In this document: positions 52,938 to 61,457 of the stretch, in pieces | Numbering within the stretch: the first letter of the stretch is position 1 | Layout of the letters: each line of letters starts with the position of its first letter | NCBI GenBank assembly: GCA_947495775.1 | Contig: CANMAQ010000007.1 | Location: 1-64,000, forward strand | DNA: 64,000 nucleotides | From: Jejuia algarum | GTDB taxonomy: Bacteria > Bacteroidota > Bacteroidia > Flavobacteriales > Flavobacteriaceae | Direction: 5' to 3' | The notes under the pieces: generated by a model | Seen by the model: the letters and a program-made list of their open reading frames with translations, nothing else | Told to the model about the DNA's origin: nothing | Database searches by the model: none | Translations under genes and position numbers: made by a program

Positions 52938-53742
52938 TTAGACCTTCTAATAGCGCTTTAATTTCTTTTTTATCGACGTTTTCAATGGTATAGACATGCT
53001 CTAAATTTGTCATATCATTAAAGAGTGTAATGTCTATTTCATGAAAATTTTCAGTAGCGTCTAATGTGGTATTAGAAACAATGCCTATAGGAATATCTTT
53101 AGGAAATATAGAAGAACGCCCAGAGGTAACAATCGTATCACCAACAGCTACAGGAGCAATCTTCTCAACATCGGTTAGTTGAATGGTGTTTGCGGATTTT
53201 CCGTTCCATGTTAAGGACCCGAAATGGTTGGTCTTTTTAAGCTTAGCACTAATTCTACTTTTGGAATTTAAAATAGAAATAACGGTGGCATAATTAGCAG
53301 AAACATGGTCTACAATTCCTATAACTCCCAAAGAGGAGATAACCCCAAAGTCTTCTTTAATACTGTCATTACTACCTTTATTAATGAGTAAGAAGTTATT
53401 AGAGTTGGTATAGCTATTGCGAATAATATGAGCGGTGTTGAATTTGTAATTTACGGACGTACTTGCAGTATAGGTAGCTGTATCTATGACGGTATTAAAA
53501 ACAAGCTGATTGAGGCGTTTGTTTTCTTTTGCTAATAATTGGTTTTGCGATTTTAGATTAAAATAGGCGCTAACGTCGTTTGCCGTATTGTAAACACCTC
53601 CCGTTAGGAAGTTAGCAGAATTTATAAATTTACTCCTGTGGTAAGAGCGGGTTTGAAAAGTAAATAAAAGCGAAATACTAAAAAGCAACAAGAACAACAA
53701 AAAGTTTTTGTTTCTTATAATGAAATTAAGAATTTGTTGCAT
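52930..53742 (-). CDS. mreC: Rod shape-determining protein MreC
   Basis: This 270-residue periplasmic scaffold of the elongasome has a TM helix at about 13-31, a coiled-coil near 57-72 ('LKSQNQLLAKENKRLNQLVF'), then a beta-domain with 'VISSLGVIGIVDHVS' and 'GDTIVTSGRSSIFPKDIPIGIV', both MreC signatures. It lies 11 bases after mreB. Confidence 0.93.
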   Translation of the reverse strand: MQQILNFIIRNKNFLLFLLLFSISLLFTFQTRSYHRSKFINSANFLTGGVYNTANDVSAYFNLKSQNQLLAKENKRLNQLVFNTVIDTATYTASTSVNYKFNTAHIIRNSYTNSNNFLLINKGSNDSIKEDFGVISSLGVIGIVDHVSANYATVISILNSKSRISAKLKKTNHFGSLTWNGKSANTIQLTDVEKIAPVAVGDTIVTSGRSSIFPKDIPIGIVSNTTLDATENFHEIDITLFNDMTNLEHVYTIENVDKKEIKALLEGLNE

Positions 53743-53753
53743 GTTTCAGGGGC

Positions 53754-54782
53754 CTATTTGATCAATACACTTTTGTATTTTGGTAGGTTTTTAAGCGTAA
53801 TACCCGTGCCACGAACCACTGCTCTTAAGGGATCTTCTGCAATATAGACAGGTAAATCTGTTTTTTGCGATAAACGCTTATCTAAACCACGTAACATAGA
53901 GCCCCCACCAGCAAGGTAAATTCCTGTATTGTATATGTCGGCAGCAAGTTCAGGAGGCGTTTGTCCTAAGGTTTCCATAACAGCATCTTCTATTCGTAGT
54001 ATGGATTTGTCTAATGCTTTGGCAATTTCTCGGTAAGAGATAGAGACTTGTTTTGGTTTTCCTGTAAGCAAATCACGACCCTGTACACTCATGTCATCTG
54101 GTGCTAATTCCAAATCTTCAGTGGCAGCACCAATTTGTATTTTTATTTTTTCAGCGGTACGTTCCCCAACATATAAGTTATGCTGCGTACGCATGTAATA
54201 CACAATATCGTTTGTAAAGACATCACCTGCAATTTTAACAGATTTATCGCAAACAATACCACCTAAAGCAATTACCGCAATTTCTGTAGTACCACCACCT
54301 ATGTCTACCACCATATTTCCTTTGGGTTGGGTAATGTCTACACCAATACCAATAGCCGCAGCCATAGGTTCATGAATTAAGTAGACTTCTTTTCCGTTTA
54401 CCCGTTCTGCACTTTCTTTTACCGCACGCATTTCTACTTCTGTAATTCCAGAGGGAATACAAATTACCATACGTAAGGCTGGGGTGAAAAAACGCTTTTT
54501 TAATGCTGGGATGTTTTTTATAAACATACTAATCATTTGCTCTGAAGCATCAAAATCTGCAATTACACCATCTTTCAAAGGCCTAATCGTTTTTATGTTT
54601 TCATGGGTTTTACCTTGCATTAAACTGGCTTCCTGACCAACAGCAATAATTTTTCCAGAAACTCTATCTCGAGCTACTATAGATGGCGCATCTACAACAA
54701 CTTTGTCATTATGAATAATTAAAGTGTTTGCAGTACCTAAATCTATTGCAATGTCTTCGGTTAGGAAATCAAAAAATCCCAT
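53754..54782 (-). CDS. mreB: Rod shape-determining actin homologue MreB
   Basis: MreB filaments organise sidewall synthesis. This 342-residue protein has 'IDLGTANTLI' (phosphate 1), 'VVDIGGGTTEIAVIALGG' (phosphate 2) and 'IYLAGGGSMLRGLDKRLS' (adenosine). It is the first gene of the minus-strand operon mreB-mreC-mreD-mrdA-rodA. Confidence 0.97.
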   Translation of the reverse strand: MGFFDFLTEDIAIDLGTANTLIIHNDKVVVDAPSIVARDRVSGKIIAVGQEASLMQGKTHENIKTIRPLKDGVIADFDASEQMISMFIKNIPALKKRFFTPALRMVICIPSGITEVEMRAVKESAERVNGKEVYLIHEPMAAAIGIGVDITQPKGNMVVDIGGGTTEIAVIALGGIVCDKSVKIAGDVFTNDIVYYMRTQHNLYVGERTAEKIKIQIGAATEDLELAPDDMSVQGRDLLTGKPKQVSISYREIAKALDKSILRIEDAVMETLGQTPPELAADIYNTGIYLAGGGSMLRGLDKRLSQKTDLPVYIAEDPLRAVVRGTGITLKNLPKYKSVLIK

Positions 54783-55406
54783 GGGCTATTAGTAGTTTTT
54801 TGTGGTTTGAAAACGAATCCCGTAAAAGTAATAAAAGTTACTAAATATTTTGCTTACATGTGTTTCAAAATAACAAATAATCTCAACTTTTTTAATCTAA
54901 GAAAATGCTTTAGTAAAAATGCGCTTTAAGAAATGCTTGTAAGTTTACTAGAAATGAAAACATTGATGGTCAAAAAGGCTAAGGCGCATAAGAGAAATTT
55001 TATGTTAGGCTTGAAGATCTAAGTTAATAATGTTTTAATAATTAGGAGCCTAAAATATTAAGGGATTAAGCCGTTAGGGATGTCATGTTTTGAGGGTTTA
55101 AAGAACACAACTTTAAAATTGTACGACTAAACCAAAACGAAAGCGAATAGTGTTCGGTGTAAATGTAAGAAAAGCAGTTTTTATTAAGAGGTGAATTCAT
55201 ATTTTACTCTTAAGGTAAGATTTAGAAATGTGCAATGGTACTTATAAAGTGAGAAGCATGAAGCGTCTGGTAGGCTTTTTTTGAAAGAAAAATCAATAAT
55301 CAGTATTAAAATTTAGTTTTTGTTGTATTTTTTTATAGAATTTATGCTTTTTTTTACTTTATTAGTAGCTTATAACCCTAATTAATAATTTTAAAGTAAA
55401 TTAAAA
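54783..55406. other. Intergenic region between mreB and the orphan gene
   Basis: 624 AT-rich bases. It must contain the mreB operon promoter (minus) and one for the downstream orphan (plus). No repeat, tRNA or supported small gene was recognised. Confidence 0.4.
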
Positions 55407-55856
55407 ATGAGTACAAAAACAGAAGAAATTGTATTACCACCAGGAGAGAAAGTGCCACAAGACAACGTGAGTGTTAGAAAATTAAAAGATTCACAAATTA
55501 CTTTCGACTTTAAAACTCCTACTACACAGCCTCTACAGCCTCTTATACAAGCAAAGTATAATGAGTGCGCACTAAAAGTGAGTGCCATTGTATTTATAGC
55601 TGCTTCGGAAGATGTAGACCCTGAAAGCATTTTCGTGACTTGTCAATCTGTAATTTCAGGTTCAGGCTTACCACAGCTCGATTTATTTATTGTTTACAAC
55701 GCAGAAGAGATAAAAGCTAAGAAATTTCAAGGATATCGTGTAGATATTACTTTAAAGGATGTGCCGAAAAAAATAGAACATGTTTGTGCATTTCTTTGGG
55801 ATGAGGACCCTAGGACGTCTAGAGGGACGGTGACACGGCCATCAAGAGTTCGTTAA
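55407..55856 (+). CDS. Uncharacterised protein
   Basis: This 149-residue, soluble, acidic to neutral protein has no signal peptide, TM or recognised family. Predicted beta-rich middle: 'KVSAIVFIAASEDVDPESIFVTCQSVISGSGLPQLDLFIVYN'. It ends in a basic Ser/Arg-rich tail (RTSRGTVTRPSRVR). It lies alone, with 192 bases before the histidine kinase gene, and is probably not conserved in the mreB-purH neighbourhood. Confidence 0.6.
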   Translation: MSTKTEEIVLPPGEKVPQDNVSVRKLKDSQITFDFKTPTTQPLQPLIQAKYNECALKVSAIVFIAASEDVDPESIFVTCQSVISGSGLPQLDLFIVYNAEEIKAKKFQGYRVDITLKDVPKKIEHVCAFLWDEDPRTSRGTVTRPSRVR

Positions 55857-56048
55857 AATAGATTGAAAGAATTGTAAATAAAGGTTGTTAGTTTTTTAGA
55901 TCTTATTCTTTTGATGTATTTTATTGGGTGTACGGTAAATTTCTATGAAATAAGAGTTTAAATAATTTTCAACTTTTCTCGATTTTTGATTTTATTGAGT
56001 TTTTGTTTTTGGAAATTTGTCGTACACTCATTTATTTTTTAATAGATT

Positions 56049-57758
56049 ATGCTCAAAAAAAGTCTAGTATTTTTGTTTTTTTTGTCCAAGTTTTGTTGCG
56101 GTCAGAATCATACACTCGAAGAAATAACAAAATCAATAGAAGTAAAAACCAATACAGTAATTGAATTAAATGCCACAATATTATTTTTTAAACAAAAAAA
56201 ATGGGACTCAACATTAGTTTATTCTAGTAAAATTATTTCTGTTTGTAATGACTTGGATGTATTGGATTTTTGTCATTTTTTTCGAGGTTATAGTTTCTTA
56301 GAAAAAAAAATGATTAATGAATCAGAGAAAGAGTTTAAGTCAATATCCGAAAATTTCAAATATAATTATTTCTCATCTATGCTTTTAGGTGAGATATATA
56401 TAGAACAGCGTAAATTCTTAAAGGCGTTAAATGTTTTTGAGAAGATTTTATTAACTGCTAATAAAAAAATAAATAAAACAGATAATTTAAATAGAGTAAA
56501 AAACAATATAGGACTGTCGTATTTTCATCTAAAAAAATACGAAGAAGCCGAACCTTATTTACTTAGTGATTTAATGATTCAGGAAAGTAACAAGGATACT
56601 CTAAATCTAATTACAGCGAATTACAACCTAGCTAATTTGTATTATTTACAATATAAAGACGATCTAGCCATTTCTTATTTTGAGAAAGCGTATAAACTTT
56701 CGGGAAATACTGATGATTTACAGGCAAAACAAGATGCTGCTGATAACATGGCCGTAGTAGAAGAGAACCGCAACAACTACAAAAAAGCTTTAGCCTATCG
56801 TAAAGAATACGAACAATGGAAAGATTCCCTAAGCAATCAAAATAAAATCTATGAGGTAGCCCAACTCGAAAAGCAATTTGCGGTAAAGCAAAAACAGCAA
56901 GAGGTAGACCTCTTGCAAATAGAAAATAAAGCCAAAGACGTAGAACGTAATGGGCTGTTGTATTCGGCACTAACTTTATTGATTTTATTGGGAGTTACCT
57001 TTTATTTCTATAAAGAAAAAAACAAAACCCACAAGATTATTGTCGCGCAAAAAGAAACTTTAGATGCTTTAAATGCGACAAAGGATAAATTGTTTTCTAT
57101 AGTAAGTCACGATTTACGATCGTCTGTAAACGCGCTAAAAACAAGTAACGCCAAATTACTATCGAATTTAGAAGCCAATAATTTAGACGCTTTAGATACC
57201 TTGTTGCAACGTAACAGTGGTATTGTAAATGGGGCTTATAATCTGTTAGATAACCTATTGCATTGGGCATTATTACAAACCAAACAGTCGTATTTTTATA
57301 TAGAGCCGTTGCGTTTGTTTTTTATTACAGAACAGGTCTCTCACAATTACAAACCCTTACTAGAAGACCAAGGCTTAACTTTCGAAAATAGTGTGTTAAA
57401 GACTGCCAAGATCTTAGCCGACCAAGAATCTTTAAAAATTATATTACGTAACTTGTTAGACAATGCGATAAAATTTTCTAAACCCAATGGGCAGATTAAA
57501 ATCTATACGACTGTAAACGGCGGTTTTTGTAATTTAATTGTAGAAGATACGGGCTTAGGCATGAGTGCAGCGACTATAACAACACTGCTACAAGATACCC
57601 CAAACTTAGCAAAAAAAGAAAACGAAGATATTATAGGTACAGGGCTAGGGGTGCAACTTTGTAAATCTTACATACAAAAAAATAATGGGGTGTTTTCTAT
57701 AGAGAGTACATTAGGAAAAGGGACTAAAATGATCGTATCTTTACCGAAAACCACCTAA
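56049..57758 (+). CDS. TPR-containing sensor histidine kinase
   Basis: This 569-residue protein has a signal peptide (1-19), a periplasmic TPR array (about 40-275; units such as 'IGLSYFHLKKYEEAEPYLLSDL' and 'ANLYYLQYKDDLAISYFEKAYKL'), a short coiled coil, one TM helix (about 303-322), then HisKA with H354 in 'IVSHDLRSSV' and HATPase with the N-box 'NLLDNAIKFS', 'DTGLGM' and 'GTGLGVQLC'. The TPR sensor input is typical of Bacteroidota. The stop overlaps the next gene's start region (TAAATG), so it pairs with the following LytTR regulator. Confidence 0.93.
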   Translation: MLKKSLVFLFFLSKFCCGQNHTLEEITKSIEVKTNTVIELNATILFFKQKKWDSTLVYSSKIISVCNDLDVLDFCHFFRGYSFLEKKMINESEKEFKSISENFKYNYFSSMLLGEIYIEQRKFLKALNVFEKILLTANKKINKTDNLNRVKNNIGLSYFHLKKYEEAEPYLLSDLMIQESNKDTLNLITANYNLANLYYLQYKDDLAISYFEKAYKLSGNTDDLQAKQDAADNMAVVEENRNNYKKALAYRKEYEQWKDSLSNQNKIYEVAQLEKQFAVKQKQQEVDLLQIENKAKDVERNGLLYSALTLLILLGVTFYFYKEKNKTHKIIVAQKETLDALNATKDKLFSIVSHDLRSSVNALKTSNAKLLSNLEANNLDALDTLLQRNSGIVNGAYNLLDNLLHWALLQTKQSYFYIEPLRLFFITEQVSHNYKPLLEDQGLTFENSVLKTAKILADQESLKIILRNLLDNAIKFSKPNGQIKIYTTVNGGFCNLIVEDTGLGMSAATITTLLQDTPNLAKKENEDIIGTGLGVQLCKSYIQKNNGVFSIESTLGKGTKMIVSLPKTT

Positions 57759-58505
57759 ATGCAAAACATTAACGTATTAGTTATAGAGGATAGACCCGAA
57801 GAGAGTGCGCCGCTATTAGATACCCTTACCGCAAATCATTATAATGTTATAGGCGTTGCCAGAAGTTTTAAGGCAGCCTTAGAACTGTATCATAATAACC
57901 CTGTAGATATAGCGATTATAGATATTTTTTTAGATGGAAATCCAGATGGTATTGCCTTTGCAGAAACCATTAACGCGATACCGCATAAAGCAAAACCTTT
58001 TGTGTTTTTAACCAGTTCTACAGATCGAGCTCTATTTGAACGGGCCAAGCTTACACAGCCTTTTAGTTATCTCATGAAACCTTTTAACGAATTAGAGCTG
58101 CTTTATGCTTTAGAAGTGGCCGTTGAAAAATTTTATGAGCAACCCGATGTGTTTTTAGGTGATGAGGAAGATACTATTATTAGTAAAGATTACTTGTTTA
58201 TAAAAAAGGGAAAGGCGCTTAAAAAGGTATTTACGAAATCTATTATTTATATTGAAGTAGAGGAGAAATACTGTAATATCTTCACCGAAGAGGAAAAGTT
58301 TGTGATCTTAATTTCACTAACTAAAATATTAACACTTCTAAACGATGCTGTGTTTTGCCGTACCCATCGTAATTTTATAGTGAATACAGAAAAGATAGAG
58401 GAAATCATTCCTAGTGACAATCTGATACTGCTTTCTGGGCAGCATAAAGCCACCTTAAGTGATACTTATAAAGATATCTTAAAGCGTATCCGTACCTTAA
58501 AGTAA
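57759..58505 (+). CDS. LytTR-family response regulator
   Basis: The 248-residue product has a receiver (1-125) with phospho-acceptor D55 ('IAIIDIFLDG') and the conserved Lys in 'YLMKPFNELE', then a LytTR DNA-binding domain (about 145-245, 'IIYIEVEEKYCNIFTEE', 'FCRTHRNFIVNTEKIEEI'). It starts on the TAAATG junction with the kinase gene, a tightly coupled two-component pair. Confidence 0.94.
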   Translation: MQNINVLVIEDRPEESAPLLDTLTANHYNVIGVARSFKAALELYHNNPVDIAIIDIFLDGNPDGIAFAETINAIPHKAKPFVFLTSSTDRALFERAKLTQPFSYLMKPFNELELLYALEVAVEKFYEQPDVFLGDEEDTIISKDYLFIKKGKALKKVFTKSIIYIEVEEKYCNIFTEEEKFVILISLTKILTLLNDAVFCRTHRNFIVNTEKIEEIIPSDNLILLSGQHKATLSDTYKDILKRIRTLK

Positions 58506-58708
58506 GAAAAACACATTTCTAAAAGTACGCTCTTTCACTTGTTTGTTAGGTGATTACGTTATTTTTACTGCTTTTTATAATTGTGTTTTTGCTGTTATGG
58601 AAACGATTTTCTTTCTCATGCCTTAAATTTTCCGTTTCATGCCTTTTTTGGATGATATCTTGCTTAGTAGTACTAATTTAGTATCATATTAAACGTAAAA
58701 CATCACGT

Positions 58709-58864
58709 ATGTTTTCAAGAAAAAAAAGGGATCATAAATCTACTCACAAGATGGAACGCACAGAAAAAACTAAAATAGATTATTTTATTTGCTTTTTGAT
58801 GTTAGCAGTCGTAATACAACTCTGCATACTTATCTACAGAATTGTTGTAGTGACAGCAGGATAG
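58709..58864 (+). CDS. Possible small membrane protein (51 residues)
   Basis: ATG 58709 opens 'MFSRKKRDHKSTHKMERTEK', a basic head, followed by one hydrophobic helix (about 24-48, 'YFICFLMLAVVIQLCILIYR') and TAG at 58862. The positive-inside layout is believable for a small inner-membrane protein, but no homologue is known to me and no ribosome site was seen. Confidence 0.35.
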   Translation: MFSRKKRDHKSTHKMERTEKTKIDYFICFLMLAVVIQLCILIYRIVVVTAG

Positions 58865-58986
58865 TCTAATAGATTGTAACGGCACAAGCTAAATCAAAAA
58901 AAAAGGCACATTTGTAACCAACCTAATTTTAACAAATGTTATGCTTAGAGACTTTATAAGGGAAAATGTCTTTAGGATATAAAAAG

Positions 58987-59016
58987 AGACTGTCTGTAAA
59001 AGGCAGTCTTTTTTTT
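58987..59016 (+). terminator. Terminator before the tandem repeats
   Basis: AGACTGTC / GGCAGTCT (8 bp, one G-T) with a TGTAAAA loop, then eight or more T. Confidence 0.8.
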
Positions 59017-59076
59017 GGAATTTAGCTTAAAAAGCTTTGATTAAAAGAGATATTACTGCTCAAACAAAAGCTAAAG

Positions 59077-60165
59077 TTTCATATCAAATTTAAGTCCCCT
59101 CTATGAAGAGGGGATTAGGGGTGTGTTGTTTGGGTAGTACAGTTTCATAATTAGAAACAACACCTCCCTAAGCCCTCCTTTTTAGGAGGGACACTCTAGC
59201 TCAAACAAAAGCTAAGACTCCAATTTCATATCAAATTTAAGTCCCCTCTATGAAGAGGGGATTAGGGGTGTGTTATTTGGGTAATACAGTTTCATAATTA
59301 GAAACAACACCTCCCTACACCCTCCTTTATAGGAGGGACACTCCAATTTCATATCAAATTTAAGTCCCCTCTATAAAGAGGGGATTAGGGGTGTGTCATT
59401 TGCGGTAATACAGTTTTATAATTTGAAATAACACCTCCCTACGCCCTCCTTTATTAGGAGGGACACTCAGGTTCAAACAAAAGCTATGACTCCAATTTCA
59501 TATAAAATTCAAGTCCCCTCTAAGAAGAGGGGATTAGGGGTGTGTTGTTTGGGTAGTACAGTTTCATAATTAGAAACAACACCTCCATACCCCCTCCTTT
59601 TTAAGAGGCACACTCCAATTCAAATAAAAGCTGCGACTCCAATTTCATATCAAATTTAAGTCCCTTCTATGAAGAGGGGATTAGGGGTGTGTCATTTGCG
59701 GTATGTACAGTTTCATAATTTGAAATAACACCTCCCTACACCCTCCTTTTTAAGAGGCACACTCAGATTCAAACAAAAGCTAGGACTCTAATTTCATATC
59801 AAATTTAAGTCCCCTCTATCAAGAGGGAATTAGGGGTGTGTCATTTGCGGTATGTACAGTTTCATAATTTGAAATAACACCTCGCTACGTCCTCCTTTAT
59901 AGGAGGGACACTCCGTTTCAAACAAAAGCTACGACTCCAATTTCATATCAAATTTAAGTCCCCTCTATGAAGAGGGGATTAGGGGTGTGTTGTTTGGATA
60001 ATACAGTTTTATAATTTGAAACAACACCTCCCTACGCCCTCCTTTATAGGAGGGATACTCCGGTTCAAACAAAAGCTACGACTCCAATTTCATATCAAGT
60101 TCAAGTCCCCTCTATCAAGAGGGGATTAGGGGTGTGTTATTTACGGCATATACAATTTAATAATA
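59077..60165. repeat. Eight tandem ~145-150-bp palindrome-rich repeats
   Basis: Units start with 'TTTCATATCAAATTTAAGTC' at about 59077, 59224, 59346, 59494, 59642, 59791, 59941 and 60088 (period ~122-150). Each carries a hairpin CCCCTCT-AAGA-GGGG, then GGGGTGTGTTGTTTGGG... mirrored by AAACAACACCTCC, and ends with a CCTCCTTT-AGGAGG hairpin. Between units, 'CAAACAAAAGCTA' is also conserved. The last unit is incomplete. No open frame crosses the array. Confidence 0.9.
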
Positions 60166-60223
60166 CCTAATGAACCCTTTTTTATAGGCTCATTTCTAAG
60201 AGAAGCTTCTTTGTTTAAACAAG

Positions 60224-60260
60224 AAAAATCGTCTGAAAATTACTTTTTAGACGATTTTTT
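60224..60260. terminator. Bidirectional terminator
   Basis: A 16-bp stem (AAAAATCGTCTGAAAA with TTTTTAGACGATTTTT, one G-T) and a TTAC loop, with T runs on both sides. It lies 29 bases beyond the stop of the minus-strand gene and beyond the repeat array. Confidence 0.88.
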
Positions 60261-60288
60261 AAAAGAATATCAATGGATTAATTAAGTC

Positions 60289-60636
60289 TTAATAACTGTC
60301 TACAATTAATTTAAACCCTTTGTTATGTACATTTAAAATTTTCACGTTATCATCAGGTTTAAGGTATTTACGCAATTTTGTAATGTATACGTCCATGCTC
60401 CTCCCAGCGAAATAATCATCGGTTTGCCATATTTTATTTAAGGCCAACTCTCGAGGTAATAAATTGTTTTTATAGACTGCTAATAAGCGTAATAAGGCAT
60501 TTTCTTTAGGGGATAATTTCGTAGGAAGTTTATCGCCAAAATGTAAAGACCTTACTTTAGAATTTAAGTAAAAATGGCCAATGTTAAACTCGAACTGTTT
60601 AGAATAAGATGTACTTCGTTTTGCTGTGGAATTCAT
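60289..60636 (-). CDS. Orphan OmpR/PhoB-type winged-helix DNA-binding protein
   Basis: The 115 residues are essentially only the effector domain of OmpR-class regulators: 'LSPKENALLRLLAVYKNNLLPRELALNKIWQTDDYFAGRSMDVYITKLRKYLKPDDNVKILNVHNKGFKLIV', with the usual wing at the end. No receiver domain and no kinase lie nearby in this orientation. It closely resembles the C-terminus of Bacteroidota response regulators (RprY type), so it may be a truncated paralogue or a real stand-alone regulator. Confidence 0.85.
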   Translation of the reverse strand: MNSTAKRSTSYSKQFEFNIGHFYLNSKVRSLHFGDKLPTKLSPKENALLRLLAVYKNNLLPRELALNKIWQTDDYFAGRSMDVYITKLRKYLKPDDNVKILNVHNKGFKLIVDSY

Positions 60637-61363
60637 AGTTGTATCGTTTTAAAAAAATTAGTCTAAGCGTTTTGCAGTCGTAAATTCTCGTATTAAAACG
60701 ACGCTTTAAAGTGTAACTGGTACACCTTTATAAATGTTACACGACTATAAAAAGTAGTCAACTTTTAATAGTGGAGTCAACAAGAGCGTGTTTTTAAAAG
60801 AACTAGAACTAACGCTTTCTTAGGAATTAATGATTAACATTAAAAGTATAAATCTATGGTATAAATCATTTTTTTATTTTAAAGGTATCTTATTTTACAA
60901 TTTAAATTTGAGCGTTTAGGCAGATGAATTCATTTTTTAGGTGAAAACATCTCCTTTTTAGGTGAATAAAACCAACACGTACTTATAGAAATAGCCTTTT
61001 TGTATAAATAGAACTACAGTCTACATGGCTTAGAAGCGGGATTGGGTTATAGGCTAGGTTGTTGAGGTAACTATTAAGGAGCCCAGCTCTTTATTAGAGT
61101 AAAGTAGGTGTTATGTTAAGCCTTAGCATAGCTTTGTGTCTTTAACGTTTGATTTGAGAAAACGAATCTAAAACTAAGATGTGTATTACGTTCAGATTAT
61201 GCGTTAAGAAAATCTATAACGACTTTCAATTGCTGCAAACACTAGCGCTAGGCTATGTTTTTTAATTCAACCGTAATGATAAAACTACACTAAAATTAAG
61301 GGAATAGTAGTGTTTATGGCATTTGAAAGCCTCATGATGATGTTCCAATGCCATATTTAGATT
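60637..61363. other. Intergenic region, no gene seen
   Basis: About 730 AT-rich bases. It holds a short inverted repeat around 61317-61352 (ATGGCATT ... AATGCCAT), but no supported gene, RNA or repeat otherwise. The promoter of the orphan DNA-binding gene should lie near its left edge. Confidence 0.4.
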
Positions 61364-61416
61364 AAAAAAAATGCTACAAGCTAGACCTTGTGAAAACGTG
61401 TCATCGCTTGTAGCAT
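61364..61416 (-). terminator. Terminator of purH
   Basis: 11-bp perfect arms ATGCTACAAGC (61371-61381) and GCTTGTAGCAT (61406-61416); read on the minus strand the hairpin is followed by a T run (AAAAAAA at 61364-61370 on plus). It lies ~40 bases after the purH stop. Confidence 0.85.
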
Positions 61417-61457
61417 ATTATATAAGGCGTATCCATTGTCCTGGATACTATATTTAT

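Noticed and set aside
59077..60165. CRISPR array
   Set aside because: Repeat units are ~148 bp with internal palindromes, no unique spacers of 25-40 bp and no cas genes nearby.
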